Part shown: positions 9,201-18,017 of the stretch, piece after piece
How the letters are laid out: each line of letters opens with the position of its first letter
Numbering within the stretch: the first letter of the stretch is position 1
NCBI GenBank assembly: GCA_016845175.1
Contig: JAERTD010000104.1
Span: 1 to 48,100 of the forward strand
Length of the DNA stretch: 48,100 nucleotides
Origin: Bacteroidota bacterium
Lineage (GTDB): Bacteria; Bacteroidota; Bacteroidia; Bacteroidales; F082
Direction of reading: 5' to 3'
Notes under the pieces: generated by a model
Told to the model about the DNA's origin: nothing
Databases searched by the model: none
The model's input: the letters and a program-made list of their open reading frames with translations, nothing else
Program-made: the position numbers and the translations under genes

Positions 9201-10081
9201 TCTTGTATGTTTTTGGCATTTCCTGCATCTGGTGTAAGGAAGTAATATGTGGTATCTGTATACAAGTTGTTAAAATGATCAAACCTGCCGGTAAAGGGAT
9301 TGTATCTGTGGGTTCGGGCTTCCTGACCATAAAACAGTATATAATCGTTCTCATTGAACTGTCCATCATCCATACCCACCAGTTCTATGCTGTTTTCCTG
9401 CAGGTCATCAGGCCTTTCAGCTTTATTTGACTCAGGTAGCATTCCGGTATAATTTCCAAATATCCCAATCTTTTCCACATCCACCTGACTGGGTTCCACA
9501 CCCATCATTTGTAAGTCATTGTATGTAATCTGATGCACTCCAGAGGTCAGCACTCCAATTCTAAACCAGGTTCCATCACTCAATACAGATTGGCTGGTAT
9601 AGTCAGGACTGGTATTTGTAAAGTTCTGCGGCTCCTCAGCAGGTATAGGTTCTGTTTGAATTTGAAATTGCTGAAGCAATATTACCTGATCAGTTGCCTT
9701 CACATACTTCATGGGCAATACCACAAGGCTTACCGATCCGTTGTGATATTCTGTGATGAGCTGGTAGTCTTCTTTAAGTAAATCAATGTCTGTAAGCCTT
9801 TGTTGTTCCTCTGTACTCAATGCCGCTTCTTGAATAATGCTCAGACTGGAGTTATATTCAAAAACATTGGCCTCATTGGTAATGGAAGTAATGTGCACAG
9901 GAAGGGAAGCAAAATTGCGGTGGTTCTGAGCCTCTGCAAAACTCTTATAATTAACTTGCATACCTGAGGCCAGATCCTGAGTAAACAGAGGCTCCCAATG
10001 GATGCGAATCGTATCAGCTTCCTGAGCACTTAGCATCACTGGAAACAGCAGACAGAGTATATATAGGATTAATCGGCTCAT
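6266..10081 (-). CDS. porU: Type IX secretion sortase PorU (gingipain-like C25 peptidase), copy nearest porV
   Basis: PorU removes the C-terminal signal of T9SS cargo at the cell surface and joins the cargo to A-LPS. This 1271-aa protein has a signal peptide (ending MLSAQ), a beta-rich N-terminal region with QSVLSDGTWFRIGV, a C25 caspase-fold domain, and a C-terminal sorting domain starting NYPNPFINQTYF. The catalytic pair is visible: His779 in LNYTGHGG and Cys813 in TATCEFSRFDDP, 34 residues apart. The start is ATG 10081; the frame extends upstream to 10135, but only ATG 10081 places a clean signal peptide at the N-terminus. It lies 54 nt after the stop of a second PorU-like gene and is followed by porV. 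Being next to porV, it is the likelier orthologue of the single porU of F. johnsoniae or P. gingivalis. Confidence 0.92.
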   Translation of the reverse strand: MSRLILYILCLLFPVMLSAQEADTIRIHWEPLFTQDLASGMQVNYKSFAEAQNHRNFASLPVHITSITNEANVFEYNSSLSIIQEAALSTEEQQRLTDIDLLKEDYQLITEYHNGSVSLVVLPMKYVKATDQVILLQQFQIQTEPIPAEEPQNFTNTSPDYTSQSVLSDGTWFRIGVLTSGVHQITYNDLQMMGVEPSQVDVEKIGIFGNYTGMLPESNKAERPDDLQENSIELVGMDDGQFNENDYILFYGQEARTHRYNPFTGRFDHFNNLYTDTTYYFLTPDAGNAKNIQESSGTINTPTTTLETYVDYYNHDRDLVNLISSGKEWFGERFNGDTLERHYYFSVPHIDEETPVIMDVELVVRAFTETYLEVFYNQEQIIDSASISRISNSSSLYARKIQETEVITNSDQEIDILIRYLASDETSMAWLNYLSLNLRRKLHFDGGQMLFRDPHTVEFGARVKFNIQNANNNLKLWDITDNHNPLQLTYNINSDLMDFTAEMDSLRTFVLFDHSDFHKPVSFEPVTNQNLHGIDRVDFVIISPEEFMDQAERLAQLHRDKDGLVSIVLQPQQIYNEFSSGAQDISGIRDFMRMLYVKGAFNGKPPYLLMFGDASFDYKHRIHHNTNIIPTFETIESLRLTQSYVSDDFFGLLDEDEGQNATGTLDVGVGRFPIHTYEEAKVAVDKIEHYMSSSSTVLGDWKNTICFVADDEDHNLHLHQAEQLVSIVDTLHDGFNINKIYSDAYKKIKVPGGFSYPESNRLIDKQVHDGALVLNYTGHGGLIGWSAEVILDVATIRAFDNINNTPLFITATCEFSRFDDPEFTSAGELVFLNPNGAGIGLLTTTRLAYAHANIVLNTRIYQNFLEREDGSPSRLGDLIRLSKTPSNANFLNFSLLGDPALRLSYPSLTVGTLSVAQAENRQDSDTLKGMSLVHITGEVLNSSGQVDEDFQGYIYPKVYDKPSRHTTLANSSGSYPEDFYLSDRVLFNGKTTVADGLFEFTFMVPKDISYQYGYGKVSYYGIDTLRNLDAWGGYSELMIGGLDESAELDYEGPEISIFLNDDTSLGHESVVNNSPMINVVLADEQGIHATGNSLGRDIVMVIDQQFANSMIMNEYFQMDVDSYQQGRLDHQLAGLGAGWHSIYIKAWDLQNNSSEKTIDFYIEPEVQSILTEVKNYPNPFINQTYFSFRHQDPESYVKQVEIKIYDMQGRNVVNLIESYESTNPIVEPIYWDGKDSNGNNLQSGLFIYDVFITDSKGITLVQHQKLIKMKE

Positions 10082-10135
10082 TGTAAACTTTGACAAAGAA
10101 ATGCAAAAAATCGTTGGCATAAAAAAATATAACAC

Positions 10136-13100
10136 TTACCTAACAAAAACGAATTTTGCATCGTCAACTGCTACCTGACCAGACTCATTTTTTGCTTTCA
10201 GTTTGTATACATACAATCCTCTTACAATTTTTCCGCCATGATCCATTAAGCCGTCCCATCTTATGGGATTGGATTTATATCCTTCTGAATTATCAGTGGT
10301 TTCGATGGTTTTAACCAAACGGCCTTCCATATTATATATTTCAATAATAATATCGATGGATTGTCCGGATTGGTTGTGGCTAAAGATAAAATGGGTTTCA
10401 TCCATAAATGGATTGGGATAGTTCATCAGATCTTTGACTACCAGGGCCTCAGAAGATACCACAAGAAAGTCTATGGTGGCAGTGGAGGAATTGTTATAGA
10501 TATCCCAAACTTTTAAACTCAGCGTATGTGGCCCGTCTTCAAGTTGGTGAAATGGATAGCTTATTCGGCCTTCTTTGTAGGAATTTTCAAAGGCTTCGTA
10601 ATAGTCATTTAAGTTGTAAGATTTGGTATTTTCTTCATCTATCACAGCCATGATATCATGCCCAATACCATTACCAGTGGTATTAATCCCGCTGGAATCG
10701 CTAACCTTGGCCAACAACACAGGATTCTGATCAGTGACATCGCCGTTAACGAAGCTGGTTTTATTCATATACAATGTTATCTCCGGCCCTTCATTATCTT
10801 CCCGGGCATTTTCATCAAAGCCACCAATAATAAAATCTTCAAAATAACCATTACCATCAGTTACTGTATCTCTCAGATAATAACTGATCCTTCCGTTACC
10901 ATATCTGTAAGCGATGTCCTTTGGAACAACAAATTCGAAATCAAATCGGCCGCTGTTAATACTGACCTTTCCATTAAACAAGATGCTTTTCCACATATAG
11001 AATGCAGTGGGAGAACTTCCTGCATCGGTACCCAAAGTAATAATTTCAGTTTCCTTGTCATATACCGTTGGGAACAATTCTCCATTAAAATGGCTGAGCA
11101 GGGCACCATCCTCTGAGGTAACATGACCTTCTACGCGAACCAAAGCCAAGGCTTTGAGTGTGTCTGGTTCATTTTCAATGATCACATGAGAATTTATTTT
11201 AGTTGTTTCTGCAATATGCTCGGTATAGGCCAACTGCAAAGCCGGGTCGCCCAACAAAACAAATTTCCTGTCATTATCACCTTGTAAAATCTTGGATTTC
11301 CGAATGACATCACCGAAACATGGATATTCACCATCTATTTTTTCAAATAGGTTGTTGTCATAAATGGCTCTGTTCAAAGCCAGGTTAGAACTGGCAAAGG
11401 TTGCCCTGGCTGTGGTGAACAGGGCAATGGCTCCTCCTTTTTCATTTAAGAAAACCAATTCACCGGCAGAAGTACGCAGGGGATCATCATATCTGCTGAA
11501 TTCACATGTGGCTGTTATGAATATGGGTAACATATCAATATTGGTCCAGGATTGAATATCCGGAATCTGAAGAAAACGTTCATGCCCCCAGCCAATTTCA
11601 CCCCCGTGACCGGAATAATTCAAAATGAGCGTTCCTTTGGCCATTCTGTCGTTAATGGCTTTATTAACCTCTGGTGCCCTCTGGCCGCTGGGTGTGGATA
11701 TTTGAGGATAGGCATCCACATATATTTTATCCAAATTGAAAACCGGATACTCCTCATTCAACAGATTACCCAGGGTTTCGGCGTCGTTCAGGTGGTGATT
11801 GGAATCTTCATCATCCGCTACGAAAGTGATCATATTACGCCAGGGACCCATATTTTCCTGTGAGTTTTGTGCATAGCGAATGGACTTGTCAACTGCAGCC
11901 TCAGCTTGTTCAATGGTGCTGACAACAAACCTGCCAATTCCAATATCAACCTTATCGGTATTGGATCCACTCACACCTTCTCCATCATCCAGGTAACCAA
12001 AATAATCATCTGTAGCCACCGAAGAAATAATATTCAGGGATTTCAATGATTCCCAGCACGGAACAAAATTAGTATTGACGCTGGATAATATGTCTTTATA
12101 ATCATAACTGGCATCTCCGAAGAGCAGCAAATATCTGATTTCTTTACCGGGATCACTATAATCGTAGAGACGTTTTACAAAATCTCTGATGGCAGAAATA
12201 TCCTGCGACCCAGAAGAGTACTCATTGTATATTATCTGTGGTGTAGTGACATAAACCGTCAGTTGACTGAAGCTTCTGTGAAATTCAGCAAGACGATTGG
12301 CTTGCTCAAGAAAATCGGGATGACTCAGTATTAAATAATCAATATTTGAAACCTGATGCAGGTTTTGGTTGGCCAGCTGTTCCACAAACTCTGCCTGATA
12401 GTACTCTGAACCATTAAAAGCCAAATACTCATGAGTGAAATCATTGTCAGCTTTAAAGCTCAACACATTGCCTTCCATCTGAGTACTGATCCGCTTAGCA
12501 TCTGTAGCATCACTAACATCCCAAATTTCAACAGAAGCATCTGCATTGGAAAGCTTATACTCTACCACCTTAACTGACTCATCTCCATTGGGTTGCCTGA
12601 ACATCATTTGGTTACCGGCAAAACGAAGGTTTCGTCTCACGTTCAGGTCGATATAATCCAGGAATCCCACAGAACTGTTTGAATTCCTGACATATTCTGT
12701 TTCAACATTCAACTGATCGGCATTGGGTGTGAAATTAAATCCAATGGTCCTGGCCCTGCCATAATCGTAACCACTGGAGGGTGTTATGGGCATTTGAAGT
12801 GTCCCCAGCAGTACTCCGTTTATACTTATTTTAAAGGAATTCGTGCCAGAGGCGTCCGAAGCAAATGAACCATGGAAATAGCCAGACTCAGCATCTTTAA
12901 TGATCGATGGAAAGTCAAATACAAACTCATGAGTATCATTAAAATCATAGGTTTCTCCATACCAGACTCTACCTGTGCCTCCCAGGTTCTGGGCATCAAG
13001 TTCATGATGGCTGTAATCAATAAAAGAGGTCACAGTCTCGTCAGGGTTGCTCCCAGGCTGATCCAAAGTCTCCATCCGTTTTCCGGGCTGACTTTTGGCG

Positions 13101-13954
13101 GTAATAAAATAGTAGCTGTAATCGTCGTAATAGTTATTCTGATGAAAATAATAACCATTGATGGGATTGTATTTCCATACTATGGGTCCTTCACCATAAA
13201 AAAGGATATAATCCTGTGGGTCAAACACATTATCATCCTCACCATTGATAATAATTGGATTCTCTACCAAATCATCATGACGAAAATCATTGTTTCTTTC
13301 AGGGAGTATTCCACCACCATTTCCATAGATTGCAATGTTTTTAGGGTTGACACTGGTGTTAAAACCCATGGCTGCCAATTCCTGCTGGGTGATTTTTATT
13401 ATCCCACTGTTTTTAATGCGGATTTTAAACCATTCGCCCTGGGCCAATACCGACTGACTGGCATAAGCTGAGGTTTCACGTTCAGTTATTGGTTGATCTT
13501 CAACATCAGTAACTACAACGAATGAAATAAGCTTTTCAGGGATCTGGCTCTCAGGATTCAGGCGCAAGGGTATAAACTCCACATAGGCCAGAGGTTCTTT
13601 TCTGGATAATACCACAGAAGCCTCCGGCATAATAGCTTCAAGATCATAGCCCTGAGCTAAAAGCAATTGTTGTTCCACTTCTGACAGTGGCTCATATACA
13701 CATGATGACAAAGATGCGTTAACTACCGCCTCATCTGTATGTATGGGATAATAGGCCGTAAAGAAAGGCAGGAGGTTTTGTCCTCTGTAGGTGGCTCCAT
13801 CAAAGGCTAGTCTTTTGACTTGCGTACCATCAAATATGCTTACTTTTTCTGGAGATAGCCATTTGATTTCCTCATTGAATTCATAAGGGATCGCCAGGCT
13901 AAATACCGACAATAAAACAAATATCAGGCTGAGAAAAAGTTTTTGATGCAACAT
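10136..13954 (-). CDS. Second PorU-type C25 sortase, tandem paralogue
   Basis: A 1272-aa protein with the same layout as the downstream PorU: signal peptide (hydrophobic segment ending FSLA), QSVLAQGEWFKIRI region, C25 peptidase domain, and a C-terminal sorting domain beginning NYPNPFMDETHF. The catalytic His783 (LNYSGHGG) and Cys817 (TATCEFSRYDDP) are intact and 34 residues apart, as in the neighbour. By eye the two are clearly homologous but far from identical (roughly 40% over the stretch I compared, not computed), so the duplication is old. It is the first gene of the minus-strand por run and is divergent from porP-gldJ. It may share the sortase job, act on another cargo class, or attach cargo to a different anchor; the sequence does not decide. 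Confidence 0.88.
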   Translation of the reverse strand: MLHQKLFLSLIFVLLSVFSLAIPYEFNEEIKWLSPEKVSIFDGTQVKRLAFDGATYRGQNLLPFFTAYYPIHTDEAVVNASLSSCVYEPLSEVEQQLLLAQGYDLEAIMPEASVVLSRKEPLAYVEFIPLRLNPESQIPEKLISFVVVTDVEDQPITERETSAYASQSVLAQGEWFKIRIKNSGIIKITQQELAAMGFNTSVNPKNIAIYGNGGGILPERNNDFRHDDLVENPIIINGEDDNVFDPQDYILFYGEGPIVWKYNPINGYYFHQNNYYDDYSYYFITAKSQPGKRMETLDQPGSNPDETVTSFIDYSHHELDAQNLGGTGRVWYGETYDFNDTHEFVFDFPSIIKDAESGYFHGSFASDASGTNSFKISINGVLLGTLQMPITPSSGYDYGRARTIGFNFTPNADQLNVETEYVRNSNSSVGFLDYIDLNVRRNLRFAGNQMMFRQPNGDESVKVVEYKLSNADASVEIWDVSDATDAKRISTQMEGNVLSFKADNDFTHEYLAFNGSEYYQAEFVEQLANQNLHQVSNIDYLILSHPDFLEQANRLAEFHRSFSQLTVYVTTPQIIYNEYSSGSQDISAIRDFVKRLYDYSDPGKEIRYLLLFGDASYDYKDILSSVNTNFVPCWESLKSLNIISSVATDDYFGYLDDGEGVSGSNTDKVDIGIGRFVVSTIEQAEAAVDKSIRYAQNSQENMGPWRNMITFVADDEDSNHHLNDAETLGNLLNEEYPVFNLDKIYVDAYPQISTPSGQRAPEVNKAINDRMAKGTLILNYSGHGGEIGWGHERFLQIPDIQSWTNIDMLPIFITATCEFSRYDDPLRTSAGELVFLNEKGGAIALFTTARATFASSNLALNRAIYDNNLFEKIDGEYPCFGDVIRKSKILQGDNDRKFVLLGDPALQLAYTEHIAETTKINSHVIIENEPDTLKALALVRVEGHVTSEDGALLSHFNGELFPTVYDKETEIITLGTDAGSSPTAFYMWKSILFNGKVSINSGRFDFEFVVPKDIAYRYGNGRISYYLRDTVTDGNGYFEDFIIGGFDENAREDNEGPEITLYMNKTSFVNGDVTDQNPVLLAKVSDSSGINTTGNGIGHDIMAVIDEENTKSYNLNDYYEAFENSYKEGRISYPFHQLEDGPHTLSLKVWDIYNNSSTATIDFLVVSSEALVVKDLMNYPNPFMDETHFIFSHNQSGQSIDIIIEIYNMEGRLVKTIETTDNSEGYKSNPIRWDGLMDHGGKIVRGLYVYKLKAKNESGQVAVDDAKFVFVR

Positions 13955-14151
13955 TTCATGTAATTTTGTGGTCAGAAGAAATGTTTACCGCTTTATTTTA
14001 AACGTGCAAACTGGTGGAATAACGGCGAACTGAATTAAATATTTTGCAAGATATTATCATATTTATAATCAGTAAAAAAATAACTACAATTTAACACTTT
14101 AGGAAAAAAGGTCGTATAATTGTGCCGTCTAAACCTAAATCAAAGGATCAC

Positions 14152-15162
14152 TTGTTTAAATTGAATTTCATTCGTTTAATTGTTGCGCTGTTAGTGTCGT
14201 TGGTAGTATTGGAAACCCATGCTCAGGACGCTCAGTTTTCTCAGTTTTATGCGAATCCTCTCTATTTAAATCCTGCACTGGCAGGAAGTTCAGAGTGTGG
14301 TCGAGTACATTTGAACTATCGCAACCAGTGGCCTACCCTAACCAAAGCCTTCATTACTTATAATGTAAGTTACGACCAAAGCCTGCCGAGCATAAACAGT
14401 GGTTTTGGCATATTGGTGATGAATGACAGACAGGGTGACGGGGCCTTGGGAAGAACCTCAGCCTCAGCTTTTTATTCATACAAATTGAAAGTAAGCGAGC
14501 CTATTGTTATCAGCTTTGGGGTTAAGGCAGGTTTTTATCAAGAACGTCTGGACTGGGACAAACTTGTATTTGCCGATCAGATTAATTCGGCAACCGGTGT
14601 TATTTCTCCTGGTTCCATGGAAACACCACCCAGCAGCAAAAGCATTTCTGTAGTTGACTTTTCTGCAGGTGCTGTTATGTCATACTGGGACATGTTTTTC
14701 GTGGGTGTTGCAGTAGATCATCTTAACGAGCCACAAATGACTTTCTATGATGATCCAAGCAACAAAATCCCCATGAAGATCACAGCCCATGGTGGAGCGG
14801 TGGTTAATTTAAGTCAGGGTACACTTGGGAATGCTGGCGGAAATGATTTCGTCATTCAGCCCAACATCCTCTATATGCAACAAAATAAGTTCCATCAACT
14901 GAATCTTGGATTCTATCTCAGCAGATACCCTTTTGTAGTTGGCGGTTGGTTTAGACATAATTTTGAAAATCCGGATGCTGTTATTGCTTTGGTAGGACTG
15001 ACCTGGGATAATCTGAGGTTTGGTTATAGCTATGATGTAACGGTATCTAAAATTGGTGGAAGTTCCGGCGGGGCACATGAAATATCACTGGCCTGGAATT
15101 TCTGCATATATAAAGAACAAAAAAGAAGACGAATTAGGGCAATAAAATCACCCACTTTTTAG
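14152..15162 (+). CDS. PorP/SprF family type IX secretion membrane protein
   Basis: A member of the PorP/SprF family of outer-membrane barrels that pair with T9SS components or with particular large cargo (SprF with SprB). The mature N-terminus has the family hallmark AQFSQFYANPLYLNPALAGS after a Sec signal peptide ending THAQ, followed by HLNYRNQWP; the C-terminus has LRFGYSYDVT and ends in basic residues. No ATG is available near the start. The frame opens at GTG 14122, but that codon lies inside a near-consensus -7 box (TATAATTG, 14115-14122), so I chose TTG 14152, which gives a compact signal peptide; GTG 14122 remains possible. gldJ follows 35 nt downstream. It could be PorP itself, but porKLMN are not here, so only the family is named. 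Confidence 0.85.
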   Translation: MFKLNFIRLIVALLVSLVVLETHAQDAQFSQFYANPLYLNPALAGSSECGRVHLNYRNQWPTLTKAFITYNVSYDQSLPSINSGFGILVMNDRQGDGALGRTSASAFYSYKLKVSEPIVISFGVKAGFYQERLDWDKLVFADQINSATGVISPGSMETPPSSKSISVVDFSAGAVMSYWDMFFVGVAVDHLNEPQMTFYDDPSNKIPMKITAHGGAVVNLSQGTLGNAGGNDFVIQPNILYMQQNKFHQLNLGFYLSRYPFVVGGWFRHNFENPDAVIALVGLTWDNLRFGYSYDVTVSKIGGSSGGAHEISLAWNFCIYKEQKRRRIRAIKSPTF

Positions 15163-15197
15163 TTATTATCAAGAACAAATCAATTAATTCGATCAAA

Positions 15198-16676
15198 ATG
15201 CTAAGTATCAAAAAGTTAGCTTTAATTGCACTAGGTTTCGGGGTCCTCGTTATGGTAGGTACATCTTGTAAACCAAAGCAACAATCTAAAACAACAGGAT
15301 GGGAATATAACAATCCTGAAAACGGTGGTTTTGAGGTGGCAGACGCCCCTTCACAAATGGCCGGACCAGGTCTTATTCTCATTGAAGGTGGTACTTTTAC
15401 CATGGGAGCCACCACAGAAACTCCTTTTTACGAGTGGGACAATCAACCCCGCAAAGTAACTGTGAGCAGTTTCTATATGGATCAAACTGAAGTTAGCAAC
15501 CTCGATTACCTGGAATACATTTACTGGTTAAACCGGGTCTATGGTGAGGACTACCCAACAGTGGTTCAGCAAGCACTTCCCGACACCTTGGTTTGGAGAA
15601 ACCGTTTGGCTTATAACGAGCCATTGGTAGAAACTTATTTCCGTCATCCTTCCTACCACGAATATCCTGTAGTAGGTGTCACCTGGTTGCAAGCCAATGA
15701 TTACTCATCATGGAGGACTGACAGGGTGAACGAAAACCAATTGATACAAGCTGGAATTCTTGATTTTGACCCTGACCAGAAAAACGAAAACAACTTCAAT
15801 ACAGAAGCTTATCTGGCAGGCCAATATGAAGGCCTGGTAAAAGAAGGCAAAGAAGATTTAGACCCAACAGGCACGGGTGTTAGAGGCGTTCGTTTCGAAG
15901 ATGGCATATTGCTTCCTCGCTACCGACTGCCTACCGAAGCCGAATGGGAGTATGCCGCCCTAGGTTTGGTTGGAAACACCTTATACAACCGAGTGGTTGA
16001 GCGTAGGGTATATCCATGGAATGGTGATGGCGTTAGAACCGACGATACCAAATATTATGGTAGCTATGTGGCCAACTTCAAACGTGGGCGTGGTGACTAT
16101 ATGGGTGTTGCTGGTAACCTGAATGATGGTGCCGACCTTCCTGCCCCAGTGGGTTCTTACTGGCCTAATGATTATGGCTTGTACAATATGGGTGGTAATG
16201 TTAGCGAATGGGTACTTGACGTTTATCGTCCAATGTCTCACGAAATTGTAGCTGATTACAATCCATATCGTGGTAATGTCTTTACTAATAAAGTGAAAGA
16301 TATCGATGGCGGCATTGCTGAGAAAGATAGCCTTGGACGTATCAGATATGAAGAAATTACTGACGAAGAAGCTGCTGACCGCAAAAACTACCGCAAAGCG
16401 AATAACGTAAACTACCGTGATGGTGACTATCAATCAACCATTCAGGCCGACTGGCTGGCTGGTGAAGAAGATGGTACTACCGAACAGATGTATGATTACG
16501 GTGTGACATCACTCATAAGCGATAAAGCAAGAGTTGTCAAAGGTGGTTCATGGGCTGACGGAGTGTATTATCTGAGTCCTGGTACCAGAAGATTCCTAAA
16601 TGAAAATGAATCTGCTTCCACCATTGGATTCAGGTGTGCCATGATTCGCGCAGGAAGTCCGACAGGAGGAAGATAG
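15198..16676 (+). CDS. gldJ: GldJ-like lipoprotein (FGE-sulfatase fold), T9SS/gliding component
   Basis: GldJ is an outer-membrane lipoprotein needed for gliding and for stability of the GldK/PorK ring of the T9SS. This 492-aa protein has a lipoprotein signal peptide with lipobox GTSC, then TGWEYNNPENGGFEV and GPGLILIEGGTFTMGATTET, the SUMF1/formylglycine-generating-enzyme-like domain, with VTVSSFYMDQTEVSNLDYLE, YRLPTEAEWEYAALG, NMGGNVSEWVLDVY, VVKGGSWADG and GFRCAM. The 'TGW-YN-P-NGGF' start and ALPDTLVWRNRL favour GldJ over GldK/PorK. It lacks formylglycine-generating catalysis in known family members. Placement by porU/porV matches the gldJ-porU-porV cluster of Flavobacterium. A strong terminator follows at 16699-16727. 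Confidence 0.88.
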   Translation: MLSIKKLALIALGFGVLVMVGTSCKPKQQSKTTGWEYNNPENGGFEVADAPSQMAGPGLILIEGGTFTMGATTETPFYEWDNQPRKVTVSSFYMDQTEVSNLDYLEYIYWLNRVYGEDYPTVVQQALPDTLVWRNRLAYNEPLVETYFRHPSYHEYPVVGVTWLQANDYSSWRTDRVNENQLIQAGILDFDPDQKNENNFNTEAYLAGQYEGLVKEGKEDLDPTGTGVRGVRFEDGILLPRYRLPTEAEWEYAALGLVGNTLYNRVVERRVYPWNGDGVRTDDTKYYGSYVANFKRGRGDYMGVAGNLNDGADLPAPVGSYWPNDYGLYNMGGNVSEWVLDVYRPMSHEIVADYNPYRGNVFTNKVKDIDGGIAEKDSLGRIRYEEITDEEAADRKNYRKANNVNYRDGDYQSTIQADWLAGEEDGTTEQMYDYGVTSLISDKARVVKGGSWADGVYYLSPGTRRFLNENESASTIGFRCAMIRAGSPTGGR

Positions 16677-16698
16677 CAAGGATAAAAGCATTAAATTT

Positions 16699-16727
16699 AC
16701 CCCATTCCTAACGAATGGGGTTTTTTT
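16699..16727 (+). terminator. Rho-independent terminator after gldJ
   Basis: CCCCATTC (16700-16707) pairs with GAATGGGG (16713-16720) across a 5-nt loop, followed by seven T (16721-16727). It closes the porP-gldJ unit. It ends only 5 nt before the murF ATG, so it could also limit read-through into murF. Confidence 0.9.
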
Positions 16728-16732
16728 GTTTT

Positions 16733-18016
16733 ATGGAAGTAGTAAAAGCTTTATACGAATACTTTCAGCGCTATCCCAGGGTATGCACTGACACCAGAAA
16801 AGACTTAAAGAATCGTATCTTTTTTTCTCTGTCAGGAGAGAATTTCAATGGCAACAAATTTGCACCACAAGCCCTGGAAAAAGGGGCAGTTCTGGCTGTG
16901 GTGGATGAAGCTGAATATGCCATTAACAATCAATATTTTCTTGTGGATGACTGTCTGAAAGCCTTGCAGGATTTAGCTGCTTATCATCGAAACCAATTCG
17001 AGATTCCTCTGCTGGGCATCACTGGCTCCAACGGCAAAACCACCACCAAAGAATTGATAAAAACCGTACTGCAAACAGAAAGGAATGTCACCTATACCCA
17101 GGGGAATCTGAACAACCATATTGGTGTAGCCCTTAGTCTGCTTGAGATTGATGAGAATACGGAAATAGCCATCATTGAAATGGGTGCCAACCACCAAAAA
17201 GAAATTGAGTTTCTGTGTCAGCTTGCAAATCCCGGACTGGGATTGATTACCAATATCGGCAAGGCACATCTCGAAGGATTTGGCGGTTTTGAAGGCGTCG
17301 TAAAGGCCAAGAGTGAGTTGTACCAGTATATCAGAGAAACAGGAGGGCAATTGTTTGTAAATGCTGATGACGAGCTCCTCATGAAACTGTCTCAAGGTAT
17401 CGATCGTTCCACCTATGGCAAAAATGTGGCAGAAGTCACTGCCCAATTGCAATCGGCCACCGGAGGCTTATCCTTGTGTTGGACATATAAAGGAGCGACT
17501 CAACAGCTTCAAACACCCTTATACGGCTCTTACAATATGCCCAATATTCTGGCAGCCATACGTATTGGTGTCCACTTCAACATCAAGGCTAAAAATATAA
17601 ACAAGGCCCTTAAAAGTTTTGTACCTGATAACAACCGTTCCCAGCAAATCCAAACCACCAATAACCAGCTGATCATGGATGCCTATAACGCCAACCCTGT
17701 AAGCATGCGCGAGGCCATCAACAGTTTTCATGAGAGCAACTTCAGCGAACCCGTACTAATTCTTGGTGATATGTTTGAATTGGGAGACGCATCAGCTGCT
17801 GAACATCAAGGCATTATTGATCTGATCTCGGATTTAAAATTCCATGATGTGGTTTTAATCGGAGAAGAATTCTTTGGCCTGAATCATTCCTTTTTGGCTT
17901 TCAAAGAAACCAGCGAAGCCATGACTTTTTTTGAAGATACCCCATTGGCTGGTGCCCATATATTGATCAAGGGTTCCCGGGGCATGGCATTGGAAAAACT
18001 ATTAAAACACCTTTAA
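16733..18016 (+). CDS. murF: UDP-N-acetylmuramoyl-tripeptide--D-alanyl-D-alanine ligase MurF
   Basis: MurF adds D-Ala-D-Ala to the UDP-MurNAc tripeptide, the last cytoplasmic step of peptidoglycan precursor synthesis. The 427-aa protein has the three Mur-ligase domains: N-terminal substrate-binding domain (CTDTRKDLKNRIFFSLSGEN), central ATPase domain with P-loop GITGSNGKTTTKE and IIEMGANHQKEIEFLC, then NIGKAHLEGFG, and a C-terminal domain with MDAYNANPVSMREAI and LILGDMFELG. The order and length are normal. Start ATG 16733 was chosen because an in-frame ATG at 16715 lies within the gldJ terminator hairpin. murF stands away from any mra/mur cluster in this window. anmK follows after 1 nt. Confidence 0.96.
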   Translation: MEVVKALYEYFQRYPRVCTDTRKDLKNRIFFSLSGENFNGNKFAPQALEKGAVLAVVDEAEYAINNQYFLVDDCLKALQDLAAYHRNQFEIPLLGITGSNGKTTTKELIKTVLQTERNVTYTQGNLNNHIGVALSLLEIDENTEIAIIEMGANHQKEIEFLCQLANPGLGLITNIGKAHLEGFGGFEGVVKAKSELYQYIRETGGQLFVNADDELLMKLSQGIDRSTYGKNVAEVTAQLQSATGGLSLCWTYKGATQQLQTPLYGSYNMPNILAAIRIGVHFNIKAKNINKALKSFVPDNNRSQQIQTTNNQLIMDAYNANPVSMREAINSFHESNFSEPVLILGDMFELGDASAAEHQGIIDLISDLKFHDVVLIGEEFFGLNHSFLAFKETSEAMTFFEDTPLAGAHILIKGSRGMALEKLLKHL

Positions 18017-18017
18017 A

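Noticed and set aside
12872..13471. A 199-aa open frame on the plus strand inside the second porU gene
   Set aside because: It is antisense to a 1272-aa gene with clear motifs, is rich in Ile and Lys as expected from reversed AT-rich coding DNA, and has no recognisable domain or upstream promoter box. Similar antisense frames at 10658-11116, 15981-16433 and 16973-17452 were rejected for the same reason.
15198..16676. Naming the FGE-fold lipoprotein gldK/porK or a sulfatase-modifying enzyme
   Set aside because: The TGWEYNNPENGGF start and ALPDTLVWR block fit GldJ, the neighbours are porU/porV and not porLMN, and lipidation argues against an active formylglycine-generating enzyme.
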